From Sinohyriopsis cumingii (Eukaryota; Mollusca; Bivalvia; Unionida; Unionidae): 64,000 nucleotides of DNA. Positions 14,004 to 22,662 of the stretch are shown here, one piece after another; the stretch's first letter is position 1, and every line of letters starts with the position of its first letter. A program made the translations under genes and the position numbers. The stretch lies in the NCBI GenBank assembly GCA_028554795.2, contig CM068827.1, positions 77,311,677 to 77,375,676 on the forward strand, written 5' to 3'. The notes below the pieces were generated by a model, which saw only the letters and a program-made list of their open reading frames with translations, did not search any database and was not told the DNA's origin.

Positions 14004-14600
14004 CTAACTCCTTAACTTCTTCCACCATCCTCTTATTTTTTCCATCATTCCTTTCTTCTTCTTCTTTTCTGTTTCCGGCATCCAGTCCGGGTGACCCATG
14101 GCTCGGAACTTCTCTTGGATTTTCATCCAGTTTGAGTTTAGTTTCTCTAGTTCTTCCTTTTTCTTTCTATTTTCTTCTTCTTTTCTTTCCTTTGACCACT
14201 TTTCTTTGATCTTCTTGACCTCTTCGGTCAGCACATTTCTCATTACTTCTTCGACTTTCTTAAGCTTGTCTAAGCCCCACTTCACAAAAGACCAATCTGT
14301 CCATTCTAGAATGTCTTCTAAATAACACCTTACACTCGTCACATAAACTATGGCTTCTTTCAACTTACCCACTTTAACATACGGTGGGTTAATTAAACCT
14401 CTGATTCTCTTCTCCTCATCCTCTATCATTTCTTTTACAATATTGATGACTAAGTGGAGGCTGGTTACTTGTCTTGAGACGAAGTCTTTTGTCACTGCAT
14501 GCCTCCATTCCTGTTCAAGCCTTTCTGCTACATTCAATCCATCCACCATCCAATACCAACTTCCCATAAGGTTGTTATACAAAGCTGAAGCTGCTGGCAT
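14004..14600 (-). CDS. Helical charged protein, left-arm gene 1, histone-type 3' end
   Basis: A 198-residue protein, the outermost gene on the left of element B, transcribed toward the terminal repeat. It is largely helical: an N-terminal region with Trp residues (LMGSWYWMVDGLNVAERLEQ), then KEMIEDEEKRIRGL, ILEWTDWSFVKWGLDKLKKV, and a Lys/Glu coiled coil (residues about 125-155), ending MEKIRGWWKKLRS. A TATA box (GTATAAAAC, minus strand, near 14653-14660) lies about 55 nt upstream. No family recognised. It shares its promoter motif and 3' end type with the next two genes, suggesting one regulon. Confidence 0.65.
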   Translation of the reverse strand: MPAASALYNNLMGSWYWMVDGLNVAERLEQEWRHAVTKDFVSRQVTSLHLVINIVKEMIEDEEKRIRGLINPPYVKVGKLKEAIVYVTSVRCYLEDILEWTDWSFVKWGLDKLKKVEEVMRNVLTEEVKKIKEKWSKERKEEENRKKKEELEKLNSNWMKIQEKFRAMGHPDWMPETEKKKKKGMMEKIRGWWKKLRS

Positions 14601-15080
14601 CTTCTTGTTTGCTTATTCCGTAGAATGGGCTCCAATGGCAAACACTGTTAGTTTTATACTTAAAGCGCGGACGTGATTGAAAACATCCCCCTAAGACATA
14701 AAATTGATCTTACCTAGATCATGACCAAACAACGCGCGGACGTGAAGGAAAACATCCCCTACTTTCTCATGTCATATAATCTACTATCCACATACGTGAA
14801 CCAGCAATCAACAAACCCCACATCTACTATTTACACACGCAAATCATTAAAACAAAATCCATAATCTACTATCCACACAATCATACATGAAAGGTTACAA
14901 AACCCGAACTATACTCTCCACATACGCTAAGAAACAATAAACAAACCCATAATCTACTATTCACACCCACGTACTTGAGTGCTTACAAACACAAACACAC
15001 AAACACATACCCTCACACTAAAAAAGAGTGAGTGTTTATATTCACACTACTCTACCTACACACATTGGCAAATTGATGGT
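14601..15080. promoter_or_regulatory. Left-arm promoter block 1 and CTACTATCCACA iterons
   Basis: Next to the 14004-14600 start there is a TATA box and then the motif GCGCGGACGTGA followed by GGAAAACATCCC (14665-14690), repeated at 14734-14760. Farther out are five copies of ATCTACTATCCACA-like iterons (14779, 14821, 14863, 14909, 14951), spaced about 42-46 bp, then short ACAAACACA runs. Similar blocks precede the next two genes. Non-coding. Confidence 0.6.
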
Positions 15081-15082
15081 TA

Positions 15083-15120
15083 TTTCTTTTCTAGAGTATT
15101 GGGCAGCCCTTAAAAGGGCT
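15083..15120 (-). terminator. Histone-type mRNA 3' end of left-arm gene 2
   Basis: On the minus strand, 15120-15105 reads AGCCCTTTTAAGGGCT, followed by GCCCA and CTCTAGAAAAGAAAT. The stem is 6 bp (7 with flanking C-G) and the loop TTTA, also a known histone loop. It is 29 nt after the stop of 15150-15473. Confidence 0.75.
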
Positions 15121-15149
15121 GTTTGTTTTTGAACTCCAGATGCACCTAT

Positions 15150-15473
15150 CTAATGATGGCACCTTCCTGGCCTGGCGCCACACACGCATCTTCTTCCCCA
15201 GTCTCCTTTCACCTTTCTTCTTGGGAGCGCAGAGGGAGGATGATTCGCTTCAGCACCCCAATCCTCTGTCTCTGGAATATTGTACGACATCCTCTCTCCT
15301 ATTTTCTTTTCCTCCTCTTCCCTCTGTCTTCTCTCCTCCTCTTCCTTCTTTATTCTTTCCTCTTCTACTATAGCCTCCGCGAACAGTTCATTTAACAGGC
15401 GCCTGACATATTCCAGATGTATCTGGAGTTCAAGAAGTTTGCTTATTCTGCTATTCATTCTGGTGTTGATCAA
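15150..15473 (-). CDS. Small coiled-coil protein, left-arm gene 2, histone-type 3' end
   Basis: A 107-residue protein. The N-terminal helix (SRISKLLELQIHLEYVRRLL, then NELFAEAIVEEERIKKEEEE) runs into a Glu/Arg coiled coil; the C-terminus is Gly/Arg/Cys-rich. The pattern VRxLx...ELFxExxxxE also occurs in the next gene (15985-16377), so the two look paralogous. A TATA box (CTATAAAT, minus strand, 15509-15516) lies about 40 nt upstream. Function unknown. Confidence 0.6.
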   Translation of the reverse strand: MINTRMNSRISKLLELQIHLEYVRRLLNELFAEAIVEEERIKKEEEERRQREEEEKKIGERMSYNIPETEDWGAEANHPPSALPRRKVKGDWGRRCVCGARPGRCHH

Positions 15474-15910
15474 TCAACAAGGGTAGCTAGACTGCCCAGC
15501 GAGTTTCAATTTATAGTGAAAGCGCGGACGTGAAGGAAAACATCCCCCTAAAAAACATAAAATTGATCTTACCTAGATCATGACCAAAACAACGCGCGGA
15601 CCTAAAAGAAACACTCACTCACTTTTTTTATACTACCCATTCCTATTCTAAAAAAATTTTTTCATTAATCACTTCAATAGACTATCCACATACGCAAAGC
15701 AATCCAATCAAACCCCCCAAATCTACTCTCCCCACACCTCAAACACCAAAAAACATCATCTTAATCTACTATCCACACCAACCTACTTCATCCGTTACAA
15801 ACACAAACACACAAACACAAACACACAAACACATACACTCTTACTATTAAAAAAGAGTTAGTGTTTATATTCACACTACTCTACCTACACACATTGGCAA
15901 ATTGATGGTT
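15474..15910. promoter_or_regulatory. Left-arm promoter block 2
   Basis: TATA box at 15509-15516 (minus strand), GCGCGGACGTGA followed by GGAAAACATCCC at 15522-15547, and a segment (about 15555-15600) that is nearly identical to 14696-14740, showing that the whole promoter block was duplicated. Three further CTACTATCCACA-type iterons lie at about 15676-15785, followed by ACAAACACA repeats. Non-coding. Confidence 0.6.
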
Positions 15911-15949
15911 ATTTCTTTTCTAGAGTATTGGGTAGCCCTGAAAAGGGCT
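15911..15949 (-). terminator. Histone-type mRNA 3' end of left-arm gene 3
   Basis: On the minus strand, 15949-15934 reads AGCCCTTTTCAGGGCT, followed by ACCCA and CTCTAGAAAAGAAAT. It is 35 nt after the stop of 15985-16377. The flanking bases match those of the 15083-15120 signal, so they arose by duplication. Confidence 0.8.
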
Positions 15950-15984
15950 GTTTTTTTGTCTTTTTTGTTTGCTATGGCAATCTT

Positions 15985-16377
15985 TTAGTTTCTAAGAATG
16001 CGATGTCCTCTGAGGATAGACTTTCTGGCAATAGGTCTGCTTCTTCGGAAAGAGAAGAAGAACTCTTTGGTGTCGATACGACAATCGACAAAGCCTCTGT
16101 CAGGTTCAGGTTGCTGTTGCTGCTGCTGTTGCTGTTGTTGTTGCCGTTGCTGCCGCTGTCTCTGAAGTCTGTACTTCTCTGTCCATTCTTCTTTCTCCCT
16201 GTTCACTTCTTCTCTGAAGAGCTCTTCTATCAGGTCTTCAGTAACTTTTAACATTCTCACATTCTCTATCTCTTCTGGCTTCGGTATCAGACTGTGTCTG
16301 ACCCTATGCAAATTCACGTAGGCTTCGTTTAACTTAGCTAGTTTGGAGCACATCTTCGTAGGAGGATGAGTCGACAA
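15985..16377 (-). CDS. Small Gln-rich coiled-coil protein, left-arm gene 3, histone-type 3' end
   Basis: A 130-residue protein. The N-terminal helices (SKLAKLNEAYVNLHRVRHSL, then VTEDLIEELFREEVNREKEE) resemble left-arm gene 2, followed by a poly-Gln/Arg run and a basic tail with FRRSRPIARKSILRGHR. The promoter motif GCGCGGACGTGA lies at 16419 on the upstream side. Third member of the repeated module; function unknown. Confidence 0.6.
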   Translation of the reverse strand: MSTHPPTKMCSKLAKLNEAYVNLHRVRHSLIPKPEEIENVRMLKVTEDLIEELFREEVNREKEEWTEKYRLQRQRQQRQQQQQQQQQQQPEPDRGFVDCRIDTKEFFFSFRRSRPIARKSILRGHRILRN

Positions 16378-16812
16378 TGGATGGTTAGACTGGAAACAAC
16401 CCGGTTCTTAAAGTCAAAGCGCGGACGTGAAGGAAAACATCCCTCTACGGTTTTCGAGCCGCAACGTTCAATGAGTGTCATGAGAGGGATAGTAAGAAGT
16501 CAAAGAGCATAAATCAACATTCTTATAACCAAACAAACGACAAAGGCATTTTTTCAAAACACAACATTTTTTATTCAAAATCACTTAACATTAACCAACA
16601 ACTCTAACATTTTTTAACAATAATCCAACAATATAATATCAAACATTTTTTTCAAATGACAAACATTTTTTTTTCAATTTACACTCTACTTTAAACAGGG
16701 TTGGCAACTTTGTGAATGAAATTGTGATTTCCACTGTTGCAAGTCATTGAGTCATGGATGGACACTACGTTTCCTAGCTGAAGACAACAAAATAAGCATA
16801 CTAGTCACAAAA
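16378..16812. promoter_or_regulatory. Promoter block 3 and AT-rich spacer with poly(A) signal
   Basis: GCGCGGACGTGA followed by GGAAAACATCCC at 16419-16443, about 45 nt upstream of left-arm gene 3. Farther right the spacer is AT-rich, and on the minus strand it holds AATAAAAAATG (near 16565-16576), a plausible shared poly(A) signal for the minus-strand genes ending at 16813. No coding seen. Confidence 0.5.
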
Positions 16813-17295
16813 TCAACGATTTACTTTCTCATCGTTTCTAGAAAAATCATGATCAAAATAAGTCACTAAATGTTCTTTTGCTGATAATAAGTGATCAATT
16901 TCAATCTCGACTTTCTCTTTGAATTTGTCAAAGAGAGCATTGATGTAATGAATGTCTCGAGTCGTTAATGGAGGACAGAAATGTTCACGCAAGTCTTTAT
17001 ACCACCAACGTAACACGTCTTTTTTAAACAGACTCCAAGCTTCGTCCAGATATTCGTTGAATTTTTCTTCTTGACTGATGTTTTGACATCCATAGTAATC
17101 ATGCTTCATCCATATCGTAATTGTGTCTGCCAGGTATGTAGCACAGCAGGAGACCAATTGCTGTTCTTGTTCTGGACATCTCGACTTGATCACGATGTCC
17201 TTTTCGTCTTTGTGTTGGGATTCTCCTTCCACGGTCTCCTCACATTCCATCTTCAAAGCTTCTCCACTAGGTAAAGAGGGAGAACAGTCTCCCAT
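16813..17295 (-). CDS. Unknown helical protein upstream of left arm
   Basis: A 160-residue protein, MGDCSPSLPSGEALKMECEE, acidic N-terminus then helical segments (SCCATYLADTITIWMKHDYY, DEAWSLFKKDVLRWWYKDLR, INALFDKFKEKVEIEIDHLL). It lies 5 bp from the capsid gene stop in the same orientation, so it is likely expressed with the capsid block. An internal Met at residue 16 is an alternative start. No family recognised. Confidence 0.55.
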   Translation of the reverse strand: MGDCSPSLPSGEALKMECEETVEGESQHKDEKDIVIKSRCPEQEQQLVSCCATYLADTITIWMKHDYYGCQNISQEEKFNEYLDEAWSLFKKDVLRWWYKDLREHFCPPLTTRDIHYINALFDKFKEKVEIEIDHLLSAKEHLVTYFDHDFSRNDEKVNR

Positions 17296-17300
17296 AGCTT

Positions 17301-18611
17301 CTAATAGTCTAGAATGACTTCTCTCAAACTGTTGATTTCTATGGTATTATCGAATTCTGCATACAGGATGACGTTCACTGTCTCGTCCAGTGGCTTTGCA
17401 AACTGAAGTTCCACACGAATCTGGCCAGATTTTATAGGGTGGAAATGTCCCTCGTCGCTGCCTTGGTCTGGAGTGAAATCGAAAGCCCACAAAGCGTAGC
17501 CTCCTGCATAATCCTCGTACGTAATGCCGTGACTGGTGTTCGTTCCTAACTGTCCCGTGGCTTCGTACAGCGACAAGTACGACCTCAAATAATTCTTCTT
17601 GTCAAAGTTAGGTTCGAAAGGTCGGGTACACAAGGTCTTGCCATCGCGACTGACTTCGATCTTGGACACGTCAAAGTGTTGAAAGTAGAAAGGATTTTTA
17701 GCGATAGCTCCGTTGAAGGCTGTATTCTCGACCATACCAACAATCAAACGTTTGGGTAACTGTCCTTGGAACAGATGATCTTCAATCATGGATCGCTGTC
17801 CCCTAGGAATGGTGAAGGTTTTCACTTCTACGCGTCGGATCGGATACTTGGCGGTCGTTCTGCTCAACGTCTGACTGATGTCGTTTCCCACTTTAGGTAA
17901 CACTTCCACACGGCGTACGTAGAGTCTGGCTTCTTGGATTTTGGTTTTGTTATTATCGTCACTATCAGCTATTAAATGGAAAGCGGCACTGCTGCGATTC
18001 GGTCTCAGGCGGACATCCACCCCGTTCAGCAAATACTTTTCTTGCAACCACATGTCCAAATGCAAACGATCCATCACTTCTAAACTGTGTCCGTCTTTGA
18101 TTCTGTCTCTTCGTTCTACAAATCCCGCATTGTGGTCTTTGGCTGTATCAGTTTTGAACGTTTCAAATTCGCCTGCATCGTCAGCTTCCCATACCACACA
18201 GGCATTGAGATGAGTGTTCTTGGCGTCTATTCCATACGTCAAGAGATTTTCCAGGTACGCTCGATAAGGGTAAGTATCCATGCTGCTACTGACTAGTTTG
18301 TTATTCAAGTACAAGTCCACTCCGCTAAACAAGGAATGCATGAAATTGTTGACGGGAGCTACTGGCTCAGTGTCTATAGCATTTCCATCCTTATCTTGAA
18401 CTTTGACTTTCAAGTACAAGTAACTGCTATTCAGATCGATGTAATCTTCGGGCTGTCCTTTGATTTCAAACTCGATGGGAGCGGAATCGGTCAATGAGGA
18501 GACGGGATGAAATTCCACCCATTGGGATTCTTGCATGGTCATCATGGTGGGTGGCATGGCAAACAGATCCAGTTCCGTCTTGGAACAGGCGCAAGACTCT
18601 CGGTGCATCAT
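17301..18611 (-). CDS. Major capsid protein (Polinton double jelly-roll MCP)
   Basis: A 436-residue protein whose N-terminal block (LDLFAMPPTMMTMQESQWVE, SLTDSAPIEF, EDYIDLNSSYLYLKVKV, PVNNFMHSLFSGVDLYLNNK, YPYRAYLENLLTYG) matches the conserved start of Polinton and adintovirus hexon-like capsid proteins. These form the double jelly-roll shell subunit. The C-terminal half carries QLPKRLIVGMVENTAFNG, also typical. Two adjacent Met codons give small start ambiguity. It is followed by the core-like and penton-like regions in the usual family order. This copy looks whole. Confidence 0.92.
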   Translation of the reverse strand: MMHRESCACSKTELDLFAMPPTMMTMQESQWVEFHPVSSLTDSAPIEFEIKGQPEDYIDLNSSYLYLKVKVQDKDGNAIDTEPVAPVNNFMHSLFSGVDLYLNNKLVSSSMDTYPYRAYLENLLTYGIDAKNTHLNACVVWEADDAGEFETFKTDTAKDHNAGFVERRDRIKDGHSLEVMDRLHLDMWLQEKYLLNGVDVRLRPNRSSAAFHLIADSDDNNKTKIQEARLYVRRVEVLPKVGNDISQTLSRTTAKYPIRRVEVKTFTIPRGQRSMIEDHLFQGQLPKRLIVGMVENTAFNGAIAKNPFYFQHFDVSKIEVSRDGKTLCTRPFEPNFDKKNYLRSYLSLYEATGQLGTNTSHGITYEDYAGGYALWAFDFTPDQGSDEGHFHPIKSGQIRVELQFAKPLDETVNVILYAEFDNTIEINSLREVILDY

Positions 18612-18629
18612 TTTTTTTGTTGCTGTGTC

Positions 18630-19046
18630 TCAATAATCGAAAACGTCTAAGTCTCGAACGGTTCTTCTTTTCTTGGTCTTTCTAGCTTGAAGTCTGGTGA
18701 AAGGGTGTTTTCTTCGTCGTCTCTTTCTGCCTTGTCCTTGCTGAATGCCTGACTCGGTAGCGTGCAGGGCATTTATAGGTGTTTGGCGTCGGCCCAAACG
18801 GTCTTTGCCTGTTTGCAGGAAGACATTTTTGCCTGCCCTCATGAAGGCTTCTTTAGGGTTTTGTTTGTCGATGATGACATTTTGGAGAAATTCTTTGCCT
18901 TGCGTCAGTACCGCATCTTTCAAGGCGTGCAATCCGCGTGTCACCATCGGTTTCAACACTGGGGCCACCGAACGAAAGGCCGATTTTAACATATCTCCTA
19001 AACCGTGTCCTCGCTGTCGAGCAACCCCTCGGTACACTGGATACAT
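18630..19046 (-). CDS. Basic core/minor capsid protein (pVI/pX-like)
   Basis: A 138-residue basic protein. The N-terminal MYPVYRGVARQRGHGLGDML with an amphipathic SAFRSVAPVLKPMV segment is typical of the small Polinton protein next to MCP that is compared with adenovirus pVI and core peptides. A Lys/Arg-rich C-terminus (RKRRRRKHPFTRLQARKTKK) would bind DNA. Its position between MCP and the penton-like region fits the family layout. Confidence 0.75.
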   Translation of the reverse strand: MYPVYRGVARQRGHGLGDMLKSAFRSVAPVLKPMVTRGLHALKDAVLTQGKEFLQNVIIDKQNPKEAFMRAGKNVFLQTGKDRLGRRQTPINALHATESGIQQGQGRKRRRRKHPFTRLQARKTKKRRTVRDLDVFDY

Positions 19047-19053
19047 GACTTAC

Positions 19054-19967
19054 TTACGAGTCGTGAGAGAATCGTTTTCGAAAATGGAGTTTCACCGTGA
19101 CTTTTCCTTTGGTGAATGGAATATTTTGTCCCAAATCTCCTTTTATAGCAATGTTGACCGTGTCCAAATACGACCTGCTGACAGGCAAATAATGAGGATG
19201 CACAAATTCCCGGTGGACGTGAATGGTGTTTCCACCTTCCTGGTCACTGGTCGTGGTACTATCCACTTTGAAAGGAATGACACGCAGTAACGGCACAGAG
19301 GTGTGTCCCACCACGTTGTACTCCACCACATCGGAGTACACGAACATCAAATTCAGTCCTTGGTTCAGTTCTACAGGGAATCGAAAAAACTTGTAAAATT
19401 CCGTATTGCTGTTGATCTTCGGTTTAAAATTTGGAGCCATTTTTGTGTCTCCACCTAAAATATCAAACAATTCACGATTAAAACTGATGGCAACGTTTAG
19501 ATATCCTGAAATTTCATCAGTAAGCGACGAGCCACTTTATGGTACTCCAGGGTCACACTTTTTTTGACTCTGTTCAGGGCTTTGCCAAAGGCTAACTCGA
19601 ACCTGGAAGTAATGGTGTCCACCAAATGTTGACCACTAAAATAAAACCCTGCCGGAATTTCCAAGGTGTAGATATTGAAGGGTGAATTGTTGGATGGTCT
19701 TGTGTCCCCTGAAAACCCAATGTCATTCATGGCTTCTTGTAATTGTTGGTTCAGGATTTCGACCTCAAAAGTGTTTTGCTTTTCGGTGATGTTTTGGATT
19801 TGTGTAGGGTGAATCATTTCTACCAAAGCCACTTCCCAATGGGCTTCGTGATCTAACTGGATGGCTTGAGGTAATCTGGCCGTGTAACAGCACAACGTGT
19901 TGTTGGGAAACACCTCCATGGAACTGTCACTGGGTAAGGTTAAGTAAAATTGGTTTTGGTGACTCAT
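19054..19967 (-). pseudogene. Penton-like minor capsid protein region (about one break)
   Basis: The two ends of this region carry the recognisable ends of the Polinton penton-like minor capsid protein: FYLTLPSDSSMEVFPNNTLC and HWEVALVEMIHP at the start, EIPAGFYFSGQHLVDTI in the middle, and LMFVYSDVVEYNVVGHTSVP with TVKLHFRKRFSHDS at the end. The parts are not in one frame, so this copy appears broken about once; alternatively the protein is naturally made in two pieces here. It lies between the core-like gene and the membrane protein. Confidence 0.75.
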
Positions 19968-20392
19968 AATTCCAGAGTTCTGTGGCTGTCCGAGGGGTTA
20001 GTGGATGTCAGAGGCGTGTCTCCGCCCAAAATGGGGTTCTGGTTGTGATTGTTGTTGGAGTGGTGACTGGCACTGGCACTGGACACAAGGTTCCCGTGGT
20101 TCCCGTTCGAGGAGAATTTCAGGGAGGGATTAGGAAGCAGGTAACCGATGCAACTGCTCAATAAAATGGTCCACAATTGTTTGTCTCCTTGTTGCAAACT
20201 CAAATTGGCAATGGCTGCCCCGATGACACAATACACCACGAAGATTTGGCAGAAAAAGACGATTTGTGTTTTAGGCACACGTTCTCCACACCATACCCAC
20301 AAGGGTTGTTTTTGTAAATCTTGCACAGAAGAACTAGTTGAAGGAGGAGTGGTTGACGTAGTTGCGTCTGTGTGAAAGGGCATGATGGTCAC
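19964..20392 (-). CDS. Small two-helix membrane protein of Polintons
   Basis: A 142-residue protein. A Ser/Thr-rich N-terminus is followed by VWCGERVPKTQIVFFCQIFVVYCVIGAAIANLSL, a long transmembrane segment, and LWTILLSSCIGYLLPNPSLK, a second one. The RVPK.qIVFFCQ... and LLSSC.GYLLPNP motifs recur in small membrane proteins of Polintons and adintoviruses. The C-terminal 45 residues are polar and Asn/Ser-rich. The start overlaps the integrase stop by 4 nt. Function unknown, possibly virion membrane or egress. Confidence 0.75.
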   Translation of the reverse strand: MTIMPFHTDATTSTTPPSTSSSVQDLQKQPLWVWCGERVPKTQIVFFCQIFVVYCVIGAAIANLSLQQGDKQLWTILLSSCIGYLLPNPSLKFSSNGNHGNLVSSASASHHSNNNHNQNPILGGDTPLTSTNPSDSHRTLEL

Positions 20393-21498
20393 TTCTTTTT
20401 ATAGTCGATGACTTGCGAAGCGTCGATCCAAGAATCAAAACTGGGTGGATATCCTTTCCAACGTACTTTCACTTCTTTGACACGTCGTTTGCCCACTTTA
20501 CGGGTTCTGCGTTCGAGAATGCTTTCGATGTCGTACACGTCGTCTTCTTTTTTGGTGACACGTTGTAAGTCGGGCAAATAAAACGTTCCTTTGAGCACTT
20601 CTCCATTCATGTCTTCCAATTTATAGACGGCAGGATGACGACCATGCTCTCGTCCAGTGACACGAAACAATTCGGTCGTCCAGTTAGGTAAGTAACCTTT
20701 GTCGAAAGTGCGTTTGGTTTTGCCAATGCGCACCCAATCTCCTACGGCCAACTCTCCACTTTTCTTGGGGACAGCCCTCGTCGGGGACGTACCAAACAGA
20801 CGCTTAAACACCAACACTTCGTTGTCGGGAGTCACGTCTTGCGGGGCACGTCCGATGCTTCGATGGTAAGATTGGTTGTACGCTTGCACCAGGTGCGGTA
20901 AGATGTCGATGTACTTCAGAGTGTGGTGATGCGTAAAATATTTCCACATGCGTTCTTTCAAAGTGCGTTGAAAACGTTCCACGATGCTGGCTTTGGTTTC
21001 TGGATTCTCGGTGGTAAAAAAATGAATGTCACGTTTCTTTAATTCTTTTTGGAAAGCTTGGTTCAGAAATTCGGTACCTTTGTCCGTTTGCCATCGAAGA
21101 GGGTGACGGTCACTTTGTTTCAACACCCGTTGCAGGGCTCGCACTAACTCGCTGCTCGATTTGGAAGTCAAGGGCACGACCCAGGCAAATTTGGAAAAGA
21201 CGTCGATGACACAAAACAAATATTTGTAGCCACGATTGTAGCTGGCCAAATGAGAGACATCGGCTAAATCGGCTTGCCATTGATGGTCGATGCCTTCCAC
21301 TCGGGTGCGACTTCTGGCAAACTTGCGTCGAATGGGTTTGTGTAAAGTGTAGGTAGCTTGTTCTTGTAACCATCGTTGCACTTGAGGTAAACGGAGACTT
21401 TTCGGTCGAGTTTTGGCAGCACGATACAATTTTTGAACTCCTGCGTAACCTGCAGGATGGGAGGGATCGTAGTAAATGCTGGCTAAGACTTTTTCCAT
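20389..21498 (-). CDS. Polinton integrase (RVE) with C-terminal chromodomain
   Basis: About 369 residues from the ATG at 21496-21498 (the frame is open 12 codons further, but the A copy lacks that extension). The catalytic triad lies in a retroviral-type D,D35E core: D77 in WQADLADV, D139 in WQTDKGTEF, E174 in SIVERFQ. Residues about 320-365 form a chromodomain (VYDIESILERRTRKVGKRRV, VRWKGYPPSFDSWI), which in other elements reads histone marks and steers insertion. This copy looks whole. Confidence 0.93.
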   Translation of the reverse strand: MEKVLASIYYDPSHPAGYAGVQKLYRAAKTRPKSLRLPQVQRWLQEQATYTLHKPIRRKFARSRTRVEGIDHQWQADLADVSHLASYNRGYKYLFCVIDVFSKFAWVVPLTSKSSSELVRALQRVLKQSDRHPLRWQTDKGTEFLNQAFQKELKKRDIHFFTTENPETKASIVERFQRTLKERMWKYFTHHHTLKYIDILPHLVQAYNQSYHRSIGRAPQDVTPDNEVLVFKRLFGTSPTRAVPKKSGELAVGDWVRIGKTKRTFDKGYLPNWTTELFRVTGREHGRHPAVYKLEDMNGEVLKGTFYLPDLQRVTKKEDDVYDIESILERRTRKVGKRRVKEVKVRWKGYPPSFDSWIDASQVIDYKKK

Positions 21499-21518
21499 TT
21501 TTTGTGTTCGTTGGTGTG

Positions 21519-22169
21519 TTAATAAGACACCCACTCTTGGAGGATGCTACTCTTTTCCTCTTGGGGTATTTTCTTGGATTGCAATGCTTTGCGTTTGCGA
21601 CCGACAATAGGTGTTGAAGAGGAGGATGTCTGAGCGGGGGATATCGGTTCTTGTTTCACTTCTGTCTTCACTTCTGTCTTCACTTTCTTTTTCTCTTGTG
21701 ATGAAGAAGGGGTGGCCATCATCTTTTTAATCCATCCAATTCTGGAGGTAGGTGGTGTTGTTAACTTGCGTACATTTTCTGGTGGAGTTTGAAACCCTTC
21801 TTCTTCTTCTTCTCCTTTTTCTGTCTTGGTCACTGGTAGTCGTGGTACTGGTACTGGTACTGGTACTGGTACTGGTGATGGTGCTGTTTTTTTCATCAAG
21901 GTCTTAAAATCTTTCAGAGTGGGTAGAGCTGTTTCGTCTAAAGCTTTCTGGTGAAGGAGTTGCAGTCGTTGCAAGAGTTGACCGTACTTTTGCGATTTTT
22001 CTGTTTCGGACAAATCTTGGCGATCCATCAAGGACTGCAATTCGTGTTGTAACTGGGACATCTCGCTCAAATTGGGATTGGGAGGTAAATGCGGGGTGCG
22101 TTGTTCTTGCCACTGATGGTATTCCATCCATCGTTTGTAAGGCACTAAAGCTAGTTTTCGTCCTTCCAT
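21519..22169 (-). CDS. ALVPYKRW-motif protein (element B copy)
   Basis: A 216-residue homologue of 898-1605. The first 95 residues are nearly identical; the middle has a PVPVPVPVPVP repeat absent from A, and the C-terminus (VGRKRKALQSKKIPQEEKSS) differs. Rapid change in low-complexity regions with a constant N-terminal domain suggests that the N-terminal motif is the functional part. Role unknown. Confidence 0.7.
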   Translation of the reverse strand: MEGRKLALVPYKRWMEYHQWQEQRTPHLPPNPNLSEMSQLQHELQSLMDRQDLSETEKSQKYGQLLQRLQLLHQKALDETALPTLKDFKTLMKKTAPSPVPVPVPVPVPRLPVTKTEKGEEEEEGFQTPPENVRKLTTPPTSRIGWIKKMMATPSSSQEKKKVKTEVKTEVKQEPISPAQTSSSSTPIVGRKRKALQSKKIPQEEKSSILQEWVSY

Positions 22170-22218
22170 GGGGTTGTCAGGGGTCGATTCTGAAATCTTG
22201 GGACTTCCGAGGGCCTTT

Positions 22219-22607
22219 TTATCTTGCTCCCACCAGTCCTCCCAACATGGTTCCCAAGACTCCTTTCAGTAAGGGGCCTAACAAGAGAGGTAAAATGCCT
22301 CCACGTTGGACCAACACCTTCTTTTTTTGACGAATGGGAATTTTCTTTTGAACAATTTGGCGAAGAACGTGACGATGTTTGCTTAAGCATTGTTTCTGGT
22401 GTTTGGACAAAGGGATCGTGCCTTTCAAGACGTTAAACAACATTCGCACACGGTAACGATGACCTCTTTGGAGGCCGATTGAATGAGTTTTTTTCGTAGA
22501 GGTGGAGAAGCTTTGGACAGGACAGATAACATGTCCCCATGTTTGATTAAACGTGGTGGTAGCCCTTTTCTTTTCTTTCCTTGGGGTTTTCTGGAGGGTG
22601 ACATCAT
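22219..22607 (-). pseudogene. Basic GG-motif protein region (element B copy, about one break)
   Basis: Counterpart of 1655-2065 in element A: MSPSRKPQGKKRKGLPPRL at one end and LVQRGGILPLLLGPLLKGVL at the other, not in one frame. It appears broken about once. Confidence 0.65.
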
Positions 22608-22662
22608 TGAGTCTTCAGGAGCACCAAAAAACACTGATACCCTACTTGGTCACACACCTTTT

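Noticed and set aside
18745-19290. 181-residue plus-strand frame across the core-like and penton-like region
   Set aside because: Antisense shadow of the capsid-block genes, which have clear family matches on the minus strand.
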